DNA of 64,000 nt from Duganella radicis (GCF_009720825.1 NZ_WNKY01000004.1:186001-250000), one strand, 5' to 3'. Shown: positions 20,168-29,913, numbered from the stretch's first letter. Notes: generated from the sequence alone by a model not told the origin. Program-made: numbers and translations.

Positions 20168-21126
20168 GCGCCCTCCGGAATTGGAAGGCGGCGCGCGACA
20201 CGCATCACCGCCGAACGGGCGCGCGGATTCTCGTCCACCTCCTGGTCGGATGGCTTCATCTTGGACAGCAGCTTGAGCTCCGGCTGCGGCAGGTCGACCG
20301 CGCGGATCGGCAGGCGGCGATCGGGCTGCTCGACGTTGGCCTTGGAGGCGAAGAAGCGCTTCACCATGCGGTCTTCCAGCGAGTGGAAGCTGATGATGGC
20401 AAGGATGCCGCCCGGCGCCAGGCTGTCGTAGGCGTGGTTCAAACCGACTTCAAGGTCTTCAAGCTCTTTATTGATGAAAATCCGGATAGCCTGAAATGTG
20501 CGGGTGGCCGGGTCCTTGCCCTTCTCCCGAGTCTTGACCGCGCCTGCCACGATGCCGGCAAGCTGTCGTGTGCTTGAAATTGGCTCGACTGCCCGGCGAG
20601 CAACAATCGCCTTTGCAATCTGAAAAGCAAACCGTTCTTCCCCATATTCTTTTATCACCTTTTCCAGTGTCTGTTCGGTTTCAGTGGCGAGCCACTGCGC
20701 CGCCGACATGCCGCGCGTGGTGTCCATGCGCATGTCGAGCGGGCCGTCGTTGCGGAAGCTGAAGCCGCGCGCGGCATCGTCCACCTGCGGCGAGGAGATG
20801 CCGAGGTCGAGCAGGATGCCGTCCACCTGTTTGAGGCCGCGCTCCGCCAGCGCTTCACGCATGGTGGCGAAGCTGTCGTGGACGATGGTGAAGCGTGGGT
20901 CCTTGATTTGTTCGGCGGTGGCGATGGCTTGCGGGTCCTTGTCGAACGCGATCAGGCGGGCATTGGCACCCAGCTTCGACAGGATCAGGCGCGAATGGCC
21001 GCCACGGCCGAAGGTGCCGTCGACGAACACGCCGTTGGCGCGCGCGCCATGCAGCGCCAGCGCATCAACCGCTTCGTCTAACAGCACCGTGCGATGCTGG
21101 AATTCAGGCACCGTTGTCGTGGTCAT
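20164..21126 (-). CDS. rsmH: 16S rRNA (cytosine-1402 N4)-methyltransferase RsmH
   Basis: A 320-residue SAM-dependent methyltransferase modifying C1402 of 16S rRNA in the P site. [15 protein letters not shown] begins the family. [18 protein letters not shown] is motif [13 protein letters not shown] and [14 protein letters not shown] follow, and [14 protein letters not shown] and [20 protein letters not shown] are RsmH-specific. It follows mraZ after 12 bases and overlaps ftsL. Confidence 0.97.
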   Translation of the reverse strand: MTTTTVPEFQHRTVLLDEAVDALALHGARANGVFVDGTFGRGGHSRLILSKLGANARLIAFDKDPQAIATAEQIKDPRFTIVHDSFATMREALAERGLKQVDGILLDLGISSPQVDDAARGFSFRNDGPLDMRMDTTRGMSAAQWLATETEQTLEKVIKEYGEERFAFQIAKAIVARRAVEPISSTRQLAGIVAGAVKTREKGKDPATRTFQAIRIFINKELEDLEVGLNHAYDSLAPGGILAIISFHSLEDRMVKRFFASKANVEQPDRRLPIRAVDLPQPELKLLSKMKPSDQEVDENPRARSAVMRVARRLPIPEGA

Positions 21127-21138
21127 GATGGTGGGGCC

Positions 21139-21567
21139 TTAGAAGGAAAAATTGGCGAGTACATCGGGGGTGCCGGCTTCCATGGCCTGCTGCTCTTTTT
21201 CCGCCATCTTGGCGGCGTCCCAGATCTCGAAGTGCGAGCCCATGCCCATCATCATGACCTCTTTATCCAGGCCGACGGCGGCGCGGAGTTCGGGCGAGAT
21301 GAGGATGCGGCCGGCGGTGTCCATTTCCACATCGGTGGCGTAACCGAGGAAAATGCGCTGCCAGGCGCGCGCTTGCATGGGCCATGCGGCGATCTGTTGA
21401 CGATGTTGTTCCCACACAGGACGGGGGAACAGCATGACGCAGCCGTCGGGGTGGCGCGTCAGCGTGAGGCGGCCTTCGCACTGGATCGAGAGCGCGTCAC
21501 GATGCTTGGCAGGGATGGACATCCTGCCTTTGGCATCGAGATTGATTGCGGACGCGCCTTGAAACAC
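21139..21567 (-). CDS. mraZ: Transcriptional regulator MraZ
   Basis: A 142-residue AbrB-fold protein, first gene of the dcw cluster and repressor of its own operon in enterobacteria. The start is a GTG at 21567 ([20 protein letters not shown]). The two SpoVT/AbrB-like halves each carry the DxKGR or DxAGR signature ([11 protein letters not shown] near residue 10; [13 protein letters not shown] near residue 82). AAAGGT lies upstream on the minus strand as a weak ribosome site. A GTG start and weak site would keep its level low. MraZ-type boxes lie 90-125 bases upstream. Confidence 0.95.
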   Translation of the reverse strand: MFQGASAINLDAKGRMSIPAKHRDALSIQCEGRLTLTRHPDGCVMLFPRPVWEQHRQQIAAWPMQARAWQRIFLGYATDVEMDTAGRILISPELRAAVGLDKEVMMMGMGSHFEIWDAAKMAEKEQQAMEAGTPDVLANFSF

Positions 21568-21657
21568 GTTAGGACCTTTTACCTCTGTATGGTTAGCGGA
21601 GCATAAAAAACTGGCTCGTTGTTTTCATCTTCCCTGTCCGCTAAGTCAGGCAAAATT

Positions 21658-21692
21658 TCCCACAAAAAGACACTTTTTCACACAGATGCCCA
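21658..21692 (-). promoter_or_regulatory. MraZ operator: four 10-bp-spaced TGGGN-like repeats
   Basis: On the minus strand the order is TGGGC (21692-21688), TGTGA (21682-21678), TGTCT (21672-21668) and TGGGA (21662-21658), each exactly 10 bases from the next. This matches the known MraZ site of TGGGN direct repeats with 5-base spacers. The two outer boxes are perfect and the two inner ones degenerate. The location upstream of mraZ fits autorepression of the dcw promoter. Confidence 0.7.
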
Positions 21693-22165
21693 CTTTAGAG
21701 GATGCAAGAATAGTGGTCAAGCGGTTTCAGCCAATCGAAACGGGGATTTTAGTAATGAAATTAAGGACTTAGCGCGATTCCTTGAAGCCAGCTAGAAATA
21801 AAATAACCCAATAAATTAAGCACTTATGAAAGGTTGTGAAGGTGTAACCTCAGTTGTACCCATGTGTTTGGCGCTGAAAAGGCCACGATAAAAAAATTGA
21901 ATTAAAAGCATAAAGTTGCAAAGGACCAACATTGCAGTATTAAATCGACAACAGGGGATGGAAGGTGGAAAACGCGGGTAATCGAGAGGAGAAATGCCAG
22001 ATGGCGCACCAGCAGCGCGCTCAAGAGGAATGAGGAACCTTCACAAAACAGCCACAACGAACTTCAATGTTTACTTCGGTACAACGCCAGCCGCACAAAT
22101 TGTCTATACAAATTTTGCACTGCATCGCGGGCCTTCACACGGCATTATACGCGCTCCAAAACCCG
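21693..22165. other. AT-rich intergenic spacer, no gene seen
   Basis: This stretch is clearly richer in A and T than its surroundings. Short open frames here have no ribosome site, no codon pattern and no family resemblance. It may hold upstream promoter elements for the dcw cluster, but no clear -35/-10 pair could be placed. Confidence 0.5.
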
Positions 22166-22305
22166 AATTCAGGGTCAGCTCTGTCATTTGGACACAGGCT
22201 TACGTCCTTTGATCCAAATCAATACGCTAAAAGCCCTTAATTTGCGTATTGAGAAAGATCAAATAAATAGCGCGACTGTCCAAATGACAGAGCTGACCCT
22301 GAATT
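22166..22305. repeat. 140-bp nested inverted-repeat element
   Basis: Perfect 29-bp inverted arms lie at 22166-22194 and 22277-22305 (outer end AATTCAGGGTCAGCTC). Inside them a second set of arms pairs: TTTGATC (22208-22214) with GATCAAA (22257-22263), and TCAATACGC (22219-22227) with GCGTATTGA (22244-22252). The whole element could fold as one long interrupted hairpin. Ends of the AATTCAGGGTC kind are common in REP/REPIN-like or MITE-like elements mobilised by REP-associated tyrosine transposases, but no transposase gene is present here. The right arm ends on the first base of the glpK stop codon. Read as RNA it would also act as a strong 3' hairpin for glpK. Confidence 0.7.
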
Positions 22306-23789
22306 TAGATTTCCCAGGTTTTAGAACGCTCAACGGCGCGCGACCATTTGGCCAGGAGTTCGGCGCGGCGGTCGGCGGACATGGTGGGGTCGAAGCGGCG
22401 TTCGCAACTCCATTGGGCGGCGATTTCTTCCTGGCTGTCCCAGAAGCCGACCGCCAGCCCCGCCAGGTAGGCGGCGCCCAAGGCGGTGGTTTCGGTGACT
22501 TCCGGACGGACCACCGGCACGCCCAGCAGGTCGGCCTGGAATTGCATCAGCAGGTCGTTGCGGGCGGCGCCGCCATCGGCGCGCACCTCCACCAACGGCG
22601 TCGAGGCGTCTTTTTGCATCGCCGCCATCAGCTCGGCGCTCTGGTAGGCGATGGCTTCCAGCGCGGCGCGGGCGATGTGGGCGCGGGTGCTGCCGCGGCT
22701 TAATCCGAACAACGCGCCGCGCGCATACGCGTCCCAGTGCGGCGCCCCCAAGCCGACGAAGGCCGGCACCATGAACACGCCATCGCTGTCCGGCACGCTG
22801 GCCGCCAGCGCCTCCACCTCGGCCGAGGATTGGATGATGCCCAAGCCGTCGCGCAGCCACTGCACCGTGGCGCCGCCCATGAAGACGCTGCCTTCCAGCA
22901 GGTAGTCGGTCTCGCCGTCGACGCGCCAGCCCACCGTGGTCAGCAGGCGGTTGTGGGAGGCCACCGGATGGCGGCCGAGGTGCATCAGCATGAAGCAGCC
23001 GGTGCCGTAGGTATTTTTCACCATGCCCGGCTGGTGGCAGGCCTGGCCGAAGGTCGCGGCCTGCTGGTCGCCGGCGATGCCGGCCACCGGAATCGCCGCG
23101 CCGAACAGGCTGTGATGGGTATTGCCCACCTCTTCGCTCGACGAGACGATCTGCGGCAGCACCGCCTCCGGTATGCCGAACAGGTGCAGCAGGTCGTAGT
23201 CCCAGCGCATCAGGTGGATGTTGAACAGCATGGTGCGGGCGGCGTTGCTGACGTCGGTCACGTGCTTGCCGGTCAGTTTGTACACCAGCCAGCTGTCGAC
23301 CGTGCCAAACGCCAGCCCGCCCTGCTCGGCCTTCGCGCGCGCGCCAGGCACGTTATCGAGCAGCCATTTCAGCTTGGTGGCGGAAAAATAGGCGTCCAGC
23401 TCCAGCCCGGAGCTGTCGCTGATCTTTTTGGCCTTGCCGTCGGCGCGCAGGGCGTCGCACAACTCGGCCGTGCGGCGGTCCTGCCAGACGATGGCCGGGG
23501 CGATCGGCTCGCCGGTCTTGCGGTCCCACACCACGGTGGTTTCACGCTGGTTGGTGACGCCGATCGCCAGCACATGGTGCGGATCGATCTGGTTGTCGTG
23601 CAAGACCTTGCGGGCGACGTTGAGCTGGCTGTGCCAGATATCCATCGGGTCGTGCTCGACCCAGCCGGGATGGGGGAAATGCTGGGGAAATTCCTGCGCC
23701 GCGCTGCCGCAGATCTGCCCCCGATGGTCAAACAGGATGGCGCGGGAACTGGTCGTACCCTGATCGAGGGCGAGTATGAATTTTTTCAT
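22305..23789 (-). CDS. glpK: Glycerol kinase
   Basis: A 494-residue FGGY-family kinase phosphorylating glycerol to sn-glycerol-3-phosphate in the cytoplasm. [20 protein letters not shown] at the N-terminus is the phosphate-binding loop. [39 protein letters not shown] and [21 protein letters not shown] are standard GlpK segments. The length matches the family. No glpF, glpD or glpR lies nearby. The start is only about 12 bases from the 3' end of rnpB on the same strand, with no clear terminator or separate promoter between them. A 140-bp inverted-repeat element touches its stop codon. Confidence 0.97.
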   Translation of the reverse strand: MKKFILALDQGTTSSRAILFDHRGQICGSAAQEFPQHFPHPGWVEHDPMDIWHSQLNVARKVLHDNQIDPHHVLAIGVTNQRETTVVWDRKTGEPIAPAIVWQDRRTAELCDALRADGKAKKISDSSGLELDAYFSATKLKWLLDNVPGARAKAEQGGLAFGTVDSWLVYKLTGKHVTDVSNAARTMLFNIHLMRWDYDLLHLFGIPEAVLPQIVSSSEEVGNTHHSLFGAAIPVAGIAGDQQAATFGQACHQPGMVKNTYGTGCFMLMHLGRHPVASHNRLLTTVGWRVDGETDYLLEGSVFMGGATVQWLRDGLGIIQSSAEVEALAASVPDSDGVFMVPAFVGLGAPHWDAYARGALFGLSRGSTRAHIARAALEAIAYQSAELMAAMQKDASTPLVEVRADGGAARNDLLMQFQADLLGVPVVRPEVTETTALGAAYLAGLAVGFWDSQEEIAAQWSCERRFDPTMSADRRAELLAKWSRAVERSKTWEI

Positions 23790-23801
23790 CTCGTGTAATT
23801 A

Positions 23802-24135
23802 GTTGAAGCAAGCCGATAGGCCGGATTTTGTTACGGCGCAGGCGAACCTGCGCTATGACAGCCATTCCTCTAGGCGCTGGATTGCTCCAGCGCTCAAGCT
23901 TCCTACCCGCACGCTCCGCGAGCAACATCATCGCGTGCCTATTTGGAATTGCACCAGGTGGAGGTTACCGCGTTTCACCGTAACTTAATACGCTCGTCTC
24001 TGTGGCCCTATTCCTCGCCTTATAGCCCGAAGGCCTTTCGACGGACGGCCGTTAACCGTCACCCCGCTCTATGGAGTCCGGACCTTCCTCCCGCCAGGCA
24101 TTACGCGCTGGCCAGCGGCTGTCTGGCTTGCATCG
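23802..24135 (-). ncRNA. rnpB: RNase P RNA (class A)
   Basis: About 334 bases on the minus strand. This is the catalytic RNA that, with RnpA, cuts the 5' leader of tRNA precursors. Universally conserved segments are seen on the minus strand: GAGGAAGGTCCGGACTCC (24090-24073), AGGGCCACAGAGACGAG (24009-23993), and a 3' end (ATCCGGCCTATCGGCTTGC) whose GGCTTGC pairs with GCAAGCC near the 5' end to close helix P1. Ends are approximate, set by the P1 pairing and by the -10 box upstream. Short open frames across it are not genes. Confidence 0.93.
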
Positions 24136-24141
24136 GCCGCT

Positions 24142-24147
24142 ATTGTA
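24142..24147 (-). promoter_or_regulatory. -10 box of the rnpB promoter
   Basis: TACAAT on the minus strand, about 7 bases before the inferred rnpB 5' end. The -35 region 16-18 bases further upstream is not a good match to TTGACA. Confidence 0.55.
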
Positions 24148-24252
24148 CCAGCCCGCGCCTCCAAATCTGAAATTTGGTGTCGCCATTCCAAAAGCCGCCC
24201 CCCGCGCACCGCCGTAGAATGCTCGGATAATTCACCCACGAGGCCCACAATA

Positions 24253-25956
24253 ATGACGCAACCATCCCGCACCGGCGGCCAGATCCTGGTCGACGCCCTG
24301 AAGATCCACGGCGTGGACACCGCTTTCGGCGTACCCGGCGAAAGCTATCTGGACGTGCTCGACGCCTTGCACGATTCCGCTATCCGCTTCATCATCAACC
24401 GCCAGGAAGGCGGCGCCGCGTTCATGGCCGACGCCTACGGCAAAATGACCGGCAAGCCGGGCATCTGCTTCGTCACCCGCGGCCCCGGCGCCACCAATGC
24501 CTCGATCGGCGTGCACACGGCTTTCCAGGACTCGACTCCGATGATTCTGTTTATCGGCCAGGTCGGCGGCGACTTTATCGACCGCGAAGCCTTCCAGGAA
24601 ATCGACTACCGCCGCATGTATGGCCAGATGGCCAAGTGGGTGACCCAGATCGACCGCGCCGACCGCATCCCGGAATACATCGCGCGCGCCTTCCAGATCG
24701 CCACCAGCGGCCGCCCCGGCCCGGTGGTGCTGGCCCTGCCGGAGGACATGCTGGTCACCAAAGCCAGCGTGGCCGACACCCGCCGCTACCAGCCGGTGCA
24801 AGCCTCGCCATCGGCCGCGCAGATCGACACCGTGCGCAGCATGCTGGCCGGCGCCAAAAAGCCGCTGGTCCTGCTGGGCGGCGGCGGCTGGAACGAGCAG
24901 GCCTGCGCCGACATGCAGCGCTTCGCCGAAGCCAATCATCTGCCGGTGTCGTGCGCTTTCCGCTTCCAGGATCTGCTGGACAATGCGCATCCTCATTATG
25001 TGGGCGACGTCGGCATCGGCATCAACCCGAAACTGGCGGCACGCGTGCGCGAGGCAGACGTCATCCTCGCCATCGGCCCGCGCCTCGGCGAGATGACCAC
25101 CAGCGGCTACGCCCTGCTGCAAGCGCCGGTGCCGGCACAGCGCCTGATCCACGTGCACGCCGATGCGGAGGAACTGGGCAGCGTCTATCAGGCGGAATTG
25201 ATGATCAACAGCGGCATGCCGCAAGTGGCGTCCATGCTGGCGGCCATGGCGCCGGTGGATGCCAGCGCCTGGCAAGGCAGCGTGGCGGAAGCGCGCGCCG
25301 ACTACGCCGCATGGCAGCAACAGCCGGCCATTTTCAAGGACGGCAAGGCGCCGCTCGACTTGTGGCAAGTGGTGCGGCAGATCGACAAGCTGGCGCCGCA
25401 CGATGTCATCATCACCAACGGCGCCGGCAATTACGCCACCTGGGCGCACCGCTTCCACAGCTATGGCGGCATGCGCACCCAGCTGGCGCCGACCAGTGGC
25501 GCCATGGGCTACAGCGTGCCGGCCGGCGTGGCCGCCAAGATCATCGATCCGGCCCGCACCGTGATCACCTTTGCCGGCGACGGCGAGTACATGATGAACG
25601 GCCAGGAACTCGCCACCGCCGTGCAGTACCAGGCGGGCGTGATCATCATCGTGTTCAACAACGCCATGTTCGGCACCATCCGCATGCACCAGGAGCGCGC
25701 GTATCCAGGCCGGGTGTCCGGCACCACGCTGCACAATCCGGACTTCGCCGCGCTGGCCGTGGCGTACGGCGGCGCCGGCGAGGTGGTCGACAACACCGAG
25801 GCGTTCGCGCCGGCGCTGGAGCGCGCCCTCGCCTTCACGCGCGACAAGCAGCTGCCGGCCGTGATCGAGCTGCGCTACGACGGCAACCTGATCACGCCGG
25901 GCGCGACGCTGGAGACCATCCGCAAGACGGCCGAGGCGGCCAAGGCCGCCGGCTAA
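24253..25956 (+). CDS. Thiamine diphosphate-dependent enzyme (acetolactate synthase-like)
   Basis: A 567-residue ThDP enzyme with the three domains of the acetohydroxyacid synthase/benzoylformate decarboxylase superfamily. The N-terminal PYR domain holds the catalytic Glu in INRQEGGAAFMADAYGK and the phrase RGPGATNASIGVHTA. The central domain contains VLLGGGGWNEQACADM. The C-terminal PP domain holds the ThDP/Mg motif beginning GDGEYMMNGQELATA and ending in an Asn pair (VFNNAMFGT). No FAD-type AHAS signature or small subunit gene is visible, and ilvB would normally sit next to ilvN, so a catabolic carboligase or decarboxylase is as likely as acetolactate synthase. It converges directly with the minus-strand gene that ends at 25957. 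Confidence 0.88.
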   Translation: MTQPSRTGGQILVDALKIHGVDTAFGVPGESYLDVLDALHDSAIRFIINRQEGGAAFMADAYGKMTGKPGICFVTRGPGATNASIGVHTAFQDSTPMILFIGQVGGDFIDREAFQEIDYRRMYGQMAKWVTQIDRADRIPEYIARAFQIATSGRPGPVVLALPEDMLVTKASVADTRRYQPVQASPSAAQIDTVRSMLAGAKKPLVLLGGGGWNEQACADMQRFAEANHLPVSCAFRFQDLLDNAHPHYVGDVGIGINPKLAARVREADVILAIGPRLGEMTTSGYALLQAPVPAQRLIHVHADAEELGSVYQAELMINSGMPQVASMLAAMAPVDASAWQGSVAEARADYAAWQQQPAIFKDGKAPLDLWQVVRQIDKLAPHDVIITNGAGNYATWAHRFHSYGGMRTQLAPTSGAMGYSVPAGVAAKIIDPARTVITFAGDGEYMMNGQELATAVQYQAGVIIIVFNNAMFGTIRMHQERAYPGRVSGTTLHNPDFAALAVAYGGAGEVVDNTEAFAPALERALAFTRDKQLPAVIELRYDGNLITPGATLETIRKTAEAAKAAG

Positions 25957-26490
25957 TCACCGGCTGGCGGTGACCGTGGAGCCGGTGTCGATCACCGGCT
26001 TTTCTTCTTCAGGCGGCTGCTTCACTTTCGGCGCGGGGCAGGCGCGGCAGGTGCCGGCCTTGCGGCTGAAATCTGTCACCAGCGGCAGGCGCATCGGCAC
26101 CGACTGGTCTTCGCAATAGCCGCCGTCCAGTACCAGCGTCTTGCCGTTGTCGGCCAAATGGCCGCTGATGGTGCGCTCATCCTCGTCCGGTGGCTGCACC
26201 GTGAAATAAAACTGCTGGCCGCGCGGATCGATGGTCACGTCGCTGGCCACCACCGGCCAGCTCAGGCCGCCGGCGGTAAATTCGTACAGCACGGTATCGA
26301 CTTCGGCAAAGCGCTGCAAGGTGATGCGCTGGCCGCCGAACTCGCCGCTGTCGGGGTGCATGCATAAATCTGAAAACACCAGCATGCCGTAGCGTGGCAG
26401 CGCGCCCGGTTTGGCCGGCTTTTTCGGGGCCGCCAGCACCGCGCACGACACCAGCAGGATGACGCCGGCAAATATGGCTCGTCGAGTCAT
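25957..26490 (-). CDS. Exported protein of unknown function
   Basis: 177 residues. The N-terminus has a Sec-type signal (RR, then AIFAGVILLVSCAVLA) with likely cleavage before APKKPAKPG. The mature part has alternating strands and no motif I recognise. It contains four cysteines, including a closely spaced CRAC near residue 147, which may form disulphides in the periplasm. The tail is Pro/Glu-rich. It is separated from the porin gene upstream by a terminator hairpin, so it likely has its own promoter within about 70 bases. Confidence 0.75.
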   Translation of the reverse strand: MTRRAIFAGVILLVSCAVLAAPKKPAKPGALPRYGMLVFSDLCMHPDSGEFGGQRITLQRFAEVDTVLYEFTAGGLSWPVVASDVTIDPRGQQFYFTVQPPDEDERTISGHLADNGKTLVLDGGYCEDQSVPMRLPLVTDFSRKAGTCRACPAPKVKQPPEEEKPVIDTGSTVTASR

Positions 26491-26500
26491 GATCGCTTTC

Positions 26501-26535
26501 AGAAAAGAACAACGGCTGCACCAGGCAGCCGTTGT
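26501..26535 (-). terminator. Intrinsic terminator after the porin gene
   Basis: ACAACGGCTGC (26509-26519) and GCAGCCGTTGT (26525-26535) form a perfect 11-bp stem with a 5-base loop. On the minus strand TCTTTTCT follows. It lies 27 bases after the porin stop codon. Confidence 0.8.
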
Positions 26536-26561
26536 GGATTCAAACCTGATTAAAAATCAGA

Positions 26562-27635
26562 TTAGAACGAGTGACGCAGGCCCAGGTTGAAGGCTTTGTC
26601 GCCCGAACCGGCTTCGCTGTTGTTACCAACGGTGTAGCCAGCGCCGTTCTTGTTCTTGATCTTGGCGTACGCAACGTAGGTGCTGGTGCGCTTCGACAGA
26701 GCGTAGTTGTAGCCGATTGCCCACTGGTCGGCGTCACGGTTAGCCACTTCCTTGTCGTTCTTGCGGATGTACGAAGCCATCACGGTGCCGGCGGCCGACA
26801 CTGGCGCGCTCAGACCGATCAGGGCGTCGCTGCTGTCTTGCGAAGCGGTGAAGGTGTAGCCGTAGGCGGTAGCCGGGCCGTTCAGAGGAGCGCTGTTCAG
26901 GCCTTTGTCTTTCGAGAAGGCGCCGAAGACTTTCACGACTTTGAAGTCGTAGTTGGCAGCGATCAGGGCGTTGTGGCCCACGCCGGCGGTTTTCACGGTG
27001 GCGGTGTCGTTGTTTTTGCTGTTGTAAGCAACGGCAACGTTCAGAGGACCGTTGTTGTAGCCCAGCGAGCCGCCAACTTGACGGGTAGCCGATGCGTCGC
27101 CAGCAACTTCGCCCAGGCTGTACGAAACAGCGGCGGTGAAGCCTTCCAGGTTAGGCGATTTGTACACCACGGCGTTCGAGTTGCGGGTCATGAAGCTGGC
27201 AACTGGGAACAGGTTTTTAGCGGTGCCAGCGTAGCCCATGGCGAATGGATCGCCAACGTCGCGCAGGGTTTCGTAGTACGGGGTGTACTGACGGCCCAGG
27301 GTCAGGCTGCCGGCGGTTTTCGACGACAGGCCAACGTAGGCTTCACGGTTGAACAGGGTGCTGGTGGTGTTGTCCAGGGTGCCGTCGTCGATACGCGCGC
27401 CGGTTTCCAGTTTGAAGATCGCGCTCAGACCGCCACCCAGATCTTCGGTGCCTTTGAAGCCAATACGCGAGGCCGAAGCGGCGCCGCTGGTGACTTTGCT
27501 GACGCTGCCAGCTGCGCCGCCGCGTTCCGCGGTGATGCCTGCATCCAGGATACCGTAGATGGTGACGTTCGATTGAGCAAATGCTGCGGAGCTGGTAGCT
27601 GCCAGTACGGCGATAGCGATAAGGGATTTTTTCAT
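26562..27635 (-). CDS. General porin (Gram-negative porin, Burkholderia/Neisseria type)
   Basis: A 357-residue outer-membrane beta-barrel, probably trimeric, giving passive entry of small solutes. Signal peptide MKKSLIAIAVLAATSSAAFA with cleavage before QSNVTIYG. The mature start SNVTIYGILDAGI is the family signature, and the protein ends in Phe (LGLRHSF), the signal for barrel insertion. Internal segments ASRIGFKGTEDLGGGLSAIF and LFNREAYVGLSS are typical of porin_4. AAGGAAA lies before the ATG. A promoter candidate about 205 bases upstream implies a long 5' leader. Codon bias is towards common codons, as in highly expressed genes. Confidence 0.95.
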   Translation of the reverse strand: MKKSLIAIAVLAATSSAAFAQSNVTIYGILDAGITAERGGAAGSVSKVTSGAASASRIGFKGTEDLGGGLSAIFKLETGARIDDGTLDNTTSTLFNREAYVGLSSKTAGSLTLGRQYTPYYETLRDVGDPFAMGYAGTAKNLFPVASFMTRNSNAVVYKSPNLEGFTAAVSYSLGEVAGDASATRQVGGSLGYNNGPLNVAVAYNSKNNDTATVKTAGVGHNALIAANYDFKVVKVFGAFSKDKGLNSAPLNGPATAYGYTFTASQDSSDALIGLSAPVSAAGTVMASYIRKNDKEVANRDADQWAIGYNYALSKRTSTYVAYAKIKNKNGAGYTVGNNSEAGSGDKAFNLGLRHSF

Positions 27636-27840
27636 TACGTGTTTCCTTCAGTTGTGTTGCTGTAAAAATAAGCCAGTAGTACGGCGTGTTCGGTGCTTCT
27701 CGGCTTGAGCCGTTTGTGCGTGAGGGCAAACTCCCCAGCTGCCACTGTGCACCCGGTCTAGGGGTGCGTTCACTGTGTTGCGGCCGATAAAATCTACGCC
27801 GGCTTTGTCGCGGCGCTCTCGTGGAGCGCCGGAGGCGGCA

Positions 27841-27869
27841 CTATACTGATGCTTAGAAACTTCAACAAG
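27841..27869 (-). promoter_or_regulatory. Candidate sigma-70 promoter of the porin gene
   Basis: On the minus strand TTGTTG (27869-27864) and TATAGT (27846-27841) are separated by 17 bases. This would give a leader of about 200 bases before the porin ATG. No other pair of this quality was seen nearer the gene. Confidence 0.45.
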
Positions 27870-28305
27870 TGTAAAACCATTCATACTGAATCGTAGTACA
27901 GCTTGTCATTTTTCAAAGCAGCGGTATTTTACCGCATCGCAATATTTCCTGCCGATCAAGCGAAACAGGCTGGGTTTGCGCACGATGAACACGGTGGGGT
28001 TACCACTGCTCGTCGGACCAAGTAAAAATAGCCACATTGCTATTTCTGACGCTATTTTATACTGAACGCCCCCCACGCTCGCCTCTACCCAATGGTAATA
28101 AGCTAACAACTCCGGCGTTTGTTCGGCAGTTTTATCCACCGAAATAGCCTCAAAACCAACTTTGCTCCTAGTATTACAGCTTTAGTTGTGTAGTAAATTC
28201 TGTCAAAAGCGGCGTAAGTTGCATGTGGGTACCGATTTGTAAGAAATTGCTACCTGTTGCGGATTAGAGACATTTTGGTGCACTGCGGCCATGAATCCGA
28301 TTCAA
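27870..28305. other. Intergenic region between porin and MCP genes
   Basis: A 77-codon minus-strand frame at 27906-28139 begins with GTG, has GAGG about 9 bases upstream and contains a short hydrophobic stretch. It matches nothing I know, so it is not called as a gene. A small hairpin GCGGTA-TTT-TACCGC lies at 27921-27935. Nothing else was seen. Confidence 0.4.
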
Positions 28306-29913
28306 TCATGCACGCCGGCGCGGCGCTGACAGCGCCAGTTGCGTGCCGTGGTGGCCGCCTTCCAGGCGGAACACCGCCACCAGTTGTGCCAGCGACGAGG
28401 TCTGTTCCCGCATGCTGTGCGACGCGGCGGCGGCCTCCTCCACCAGCGCCGCGTTCTGCTGGGTAACGGCGTCCATGCCGGCGATCGCGGCGTGGACCTG
28501 CTCGATCCCGGCACGCTGCTGGTCGCCGGCGCGGGTAATCTCGGTCATGATCTCGGTCACGCGGCGCACGCTGACCACCACTTCCTCCATGGTGGCGCCG
28601 GCCTGCTCGACCAGCTTGCTGCCGGCCTCGACCTGCTCCACCGAATCGCCGATCAATTCCTTGATTTCCTTGGCGGCGGCGGCCGAACGCTGGGCCAGGT
28701 TGCGCACCTCGGTGGCCACCACCGCGAAGCCGCGGCCCTGCTCGCCCGCCCGCGCCGCCTCGACCGCCGCGTTCAGCGCCAGGATATTGGTCTGGAAGGC
28801 GATGCCGTCGATCACGCCGATGATGTCGACGATCTTGCGCGACGAATCATTGATCGAGCCCATGGTCTGCACCACTTTCGACACCACGGCGCCGCCCTGC
28901 TGCGCCACGGCGGACGCGCTCAGCGCCAGCCGGTTGGCCTCGGCGGCGCTGCCGGCGTTCTGGTGCACCGCGTTGTTGAGCTCATCCATGGAGGCGGAGG
29001 TCTCCTCCAGCGTGGCCGCCTGCTGCTCGGTACGCGCCGACAGGTCGCTGTTGCCCGCCGCGATCTGGGCCGAGGCGGTGGCGATGGTGTCGGCGCCGCT
29101 GCGCACCTGGCCGACCAGGTCGGCCAGACTGTCACGCATCGATTTCATAGCAAACAACAGGCTGCGGTCGTCGCCCGGGCGGGTGTCGACCTCCACCGCC
29201 AGGTGGCCGGCGGCGATTTGCCCGGCGATGGCGACCGCGTAATCCGGCTCGCCGCCCAGGCGCCGCACCAGCCAGCGGGTGATCAGCGCCGCGCCCAGCG
29301 CGCCCAGCAGCACGCTGCCGATCAGCAAGGTGATGATCCAGAAGCGCGCCGACGCGTACAGCGCGTCGCCGTGCTGCGAGGCGGCGGCGGCGCCTTCGCC
29401 GTACAGCTTGACCAGTTTGTCGACCTGTCCGCGCAGCGCGACGATCAGCTTGTTCGATTCGCCGCGGATCAGCAGGATGGCCTGGGCGTCGTCATTGACG
29501 CGGGCGGCGGCGCGGATCTTGAGGTCCTCCGCCATGTAGCGATCCCACATCGACAGGAACTCGCCGTACAGCGCGGTTTCCTCCGGCGTGGAGATCAGCC
29601 CGGCGTATTCTTTTTGCATCCCGGCCAGGTCTTCCAGATCCTTGGCGATGACCTTGTCGTACTTGTCCATTTCGGTCTGCTCGGTGGAAATGATGTACTG
29701 GAATTCACGGGTGCGGATGCGGGCGATCTGCGCCTTCAGGTCCTGCACCACGCGCATCGCCGGCATCCAGCGCGCCGACAGCTCGGTCGAGGTGTTGTTC
29801 ACCTGCGCCAGCTTGACGATCGCAAACACATCCACCGCGGCCGTCAGCAGCAGCACCGCCGCAAACGCCACCCCCAGCTTTGTGGCCAGCTTCAGGTCAT
29901 GTAGCCATTTCAT
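28306..29913 (-). CDS. Methyl-accepting chemotaxis protein
   Basis: A 535-residue inner-membrane chemoreceptor. TM1 is at about residues 12-33. A periplasmic four-helix-bundle sensor (4HB_MCP type, about 35-185, with [20 protein letters not shown]) is followed by TM2 at about 190-212, a HAMP linker ([16 protein letters not shown]) and a cytoplasmic signalling domain. The hairpin tip contains [20 protein letters not shown] and [19 protein letters not shown], which bind CheA and CheW. Glu/Gln pairs in [20 protein letters not shown] are methylation sites. No pentapeptide CheR tether is visible at the end (SAPRRRA). The ligand is unknown and it is monocistronic. Confidence 0.96.
   Translation of the reverse strand: MKWLHDLKLATKLGVAFAAVLLLTAAVDVFAIVKLAQVNNTSTELSARWMPAMRVVQDLKAQIARIRTREFQYIISTEQTEMDKYDKVIAKDLEDLAGMQKEYAGLISTPEETALYGEFLSMWDRYMAEDLKIRAAARVNDDAQAILLIRGESNKLIVALRGQVDKLVKLYGEGAAAASQHGDALYASARFWIITLLIGSVLLGALGAALITRWLVRRLGGEPDYAVAIAGQIAAGHLAVEVDTRPGDDRSLLFAMKSMRDSLADLVGQVRSGADTIATASAQIAAGNSDLSARTEQQAATLEETSASMDELNNAVHQNAGSAAEANRLALSASAVAQQGGAVVSKVVQTMGSINDSSRKIVDIIGVIDGIAFQTNILALNAAVEAARAGEQGRGFAVVATEVRNLAQRSAAAAKEIKELIGDSVEQVEAGSKLVEQAGATMEEVVVSVRRVTEIMTEITRAGDQQRAGIEQVHAAIAGMDAVTQQNAALVEEAAAASHSMREQTSSLAQLVAVFRLEGGHHGTQLALSAPRRRA

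Noticed and set aside
4367..21567. Missing murB as a sign of a rearranged dcw cluster
   Set aside because: Absence of murB from the dcw cluster is usual in related beta-proteobacteria, so it is not evidence of rearrangement.
23803..24170. Short open frames between glpK and the ThDP enzyme
   Set aside because: The region is the RNase P RNA gene.
27906..28139. 77-codon GTG-start frame upstream of the porin
   Set aside because: It has a possible ribosome site but no family resemblance. Kept only as a note in the intergenic entry.
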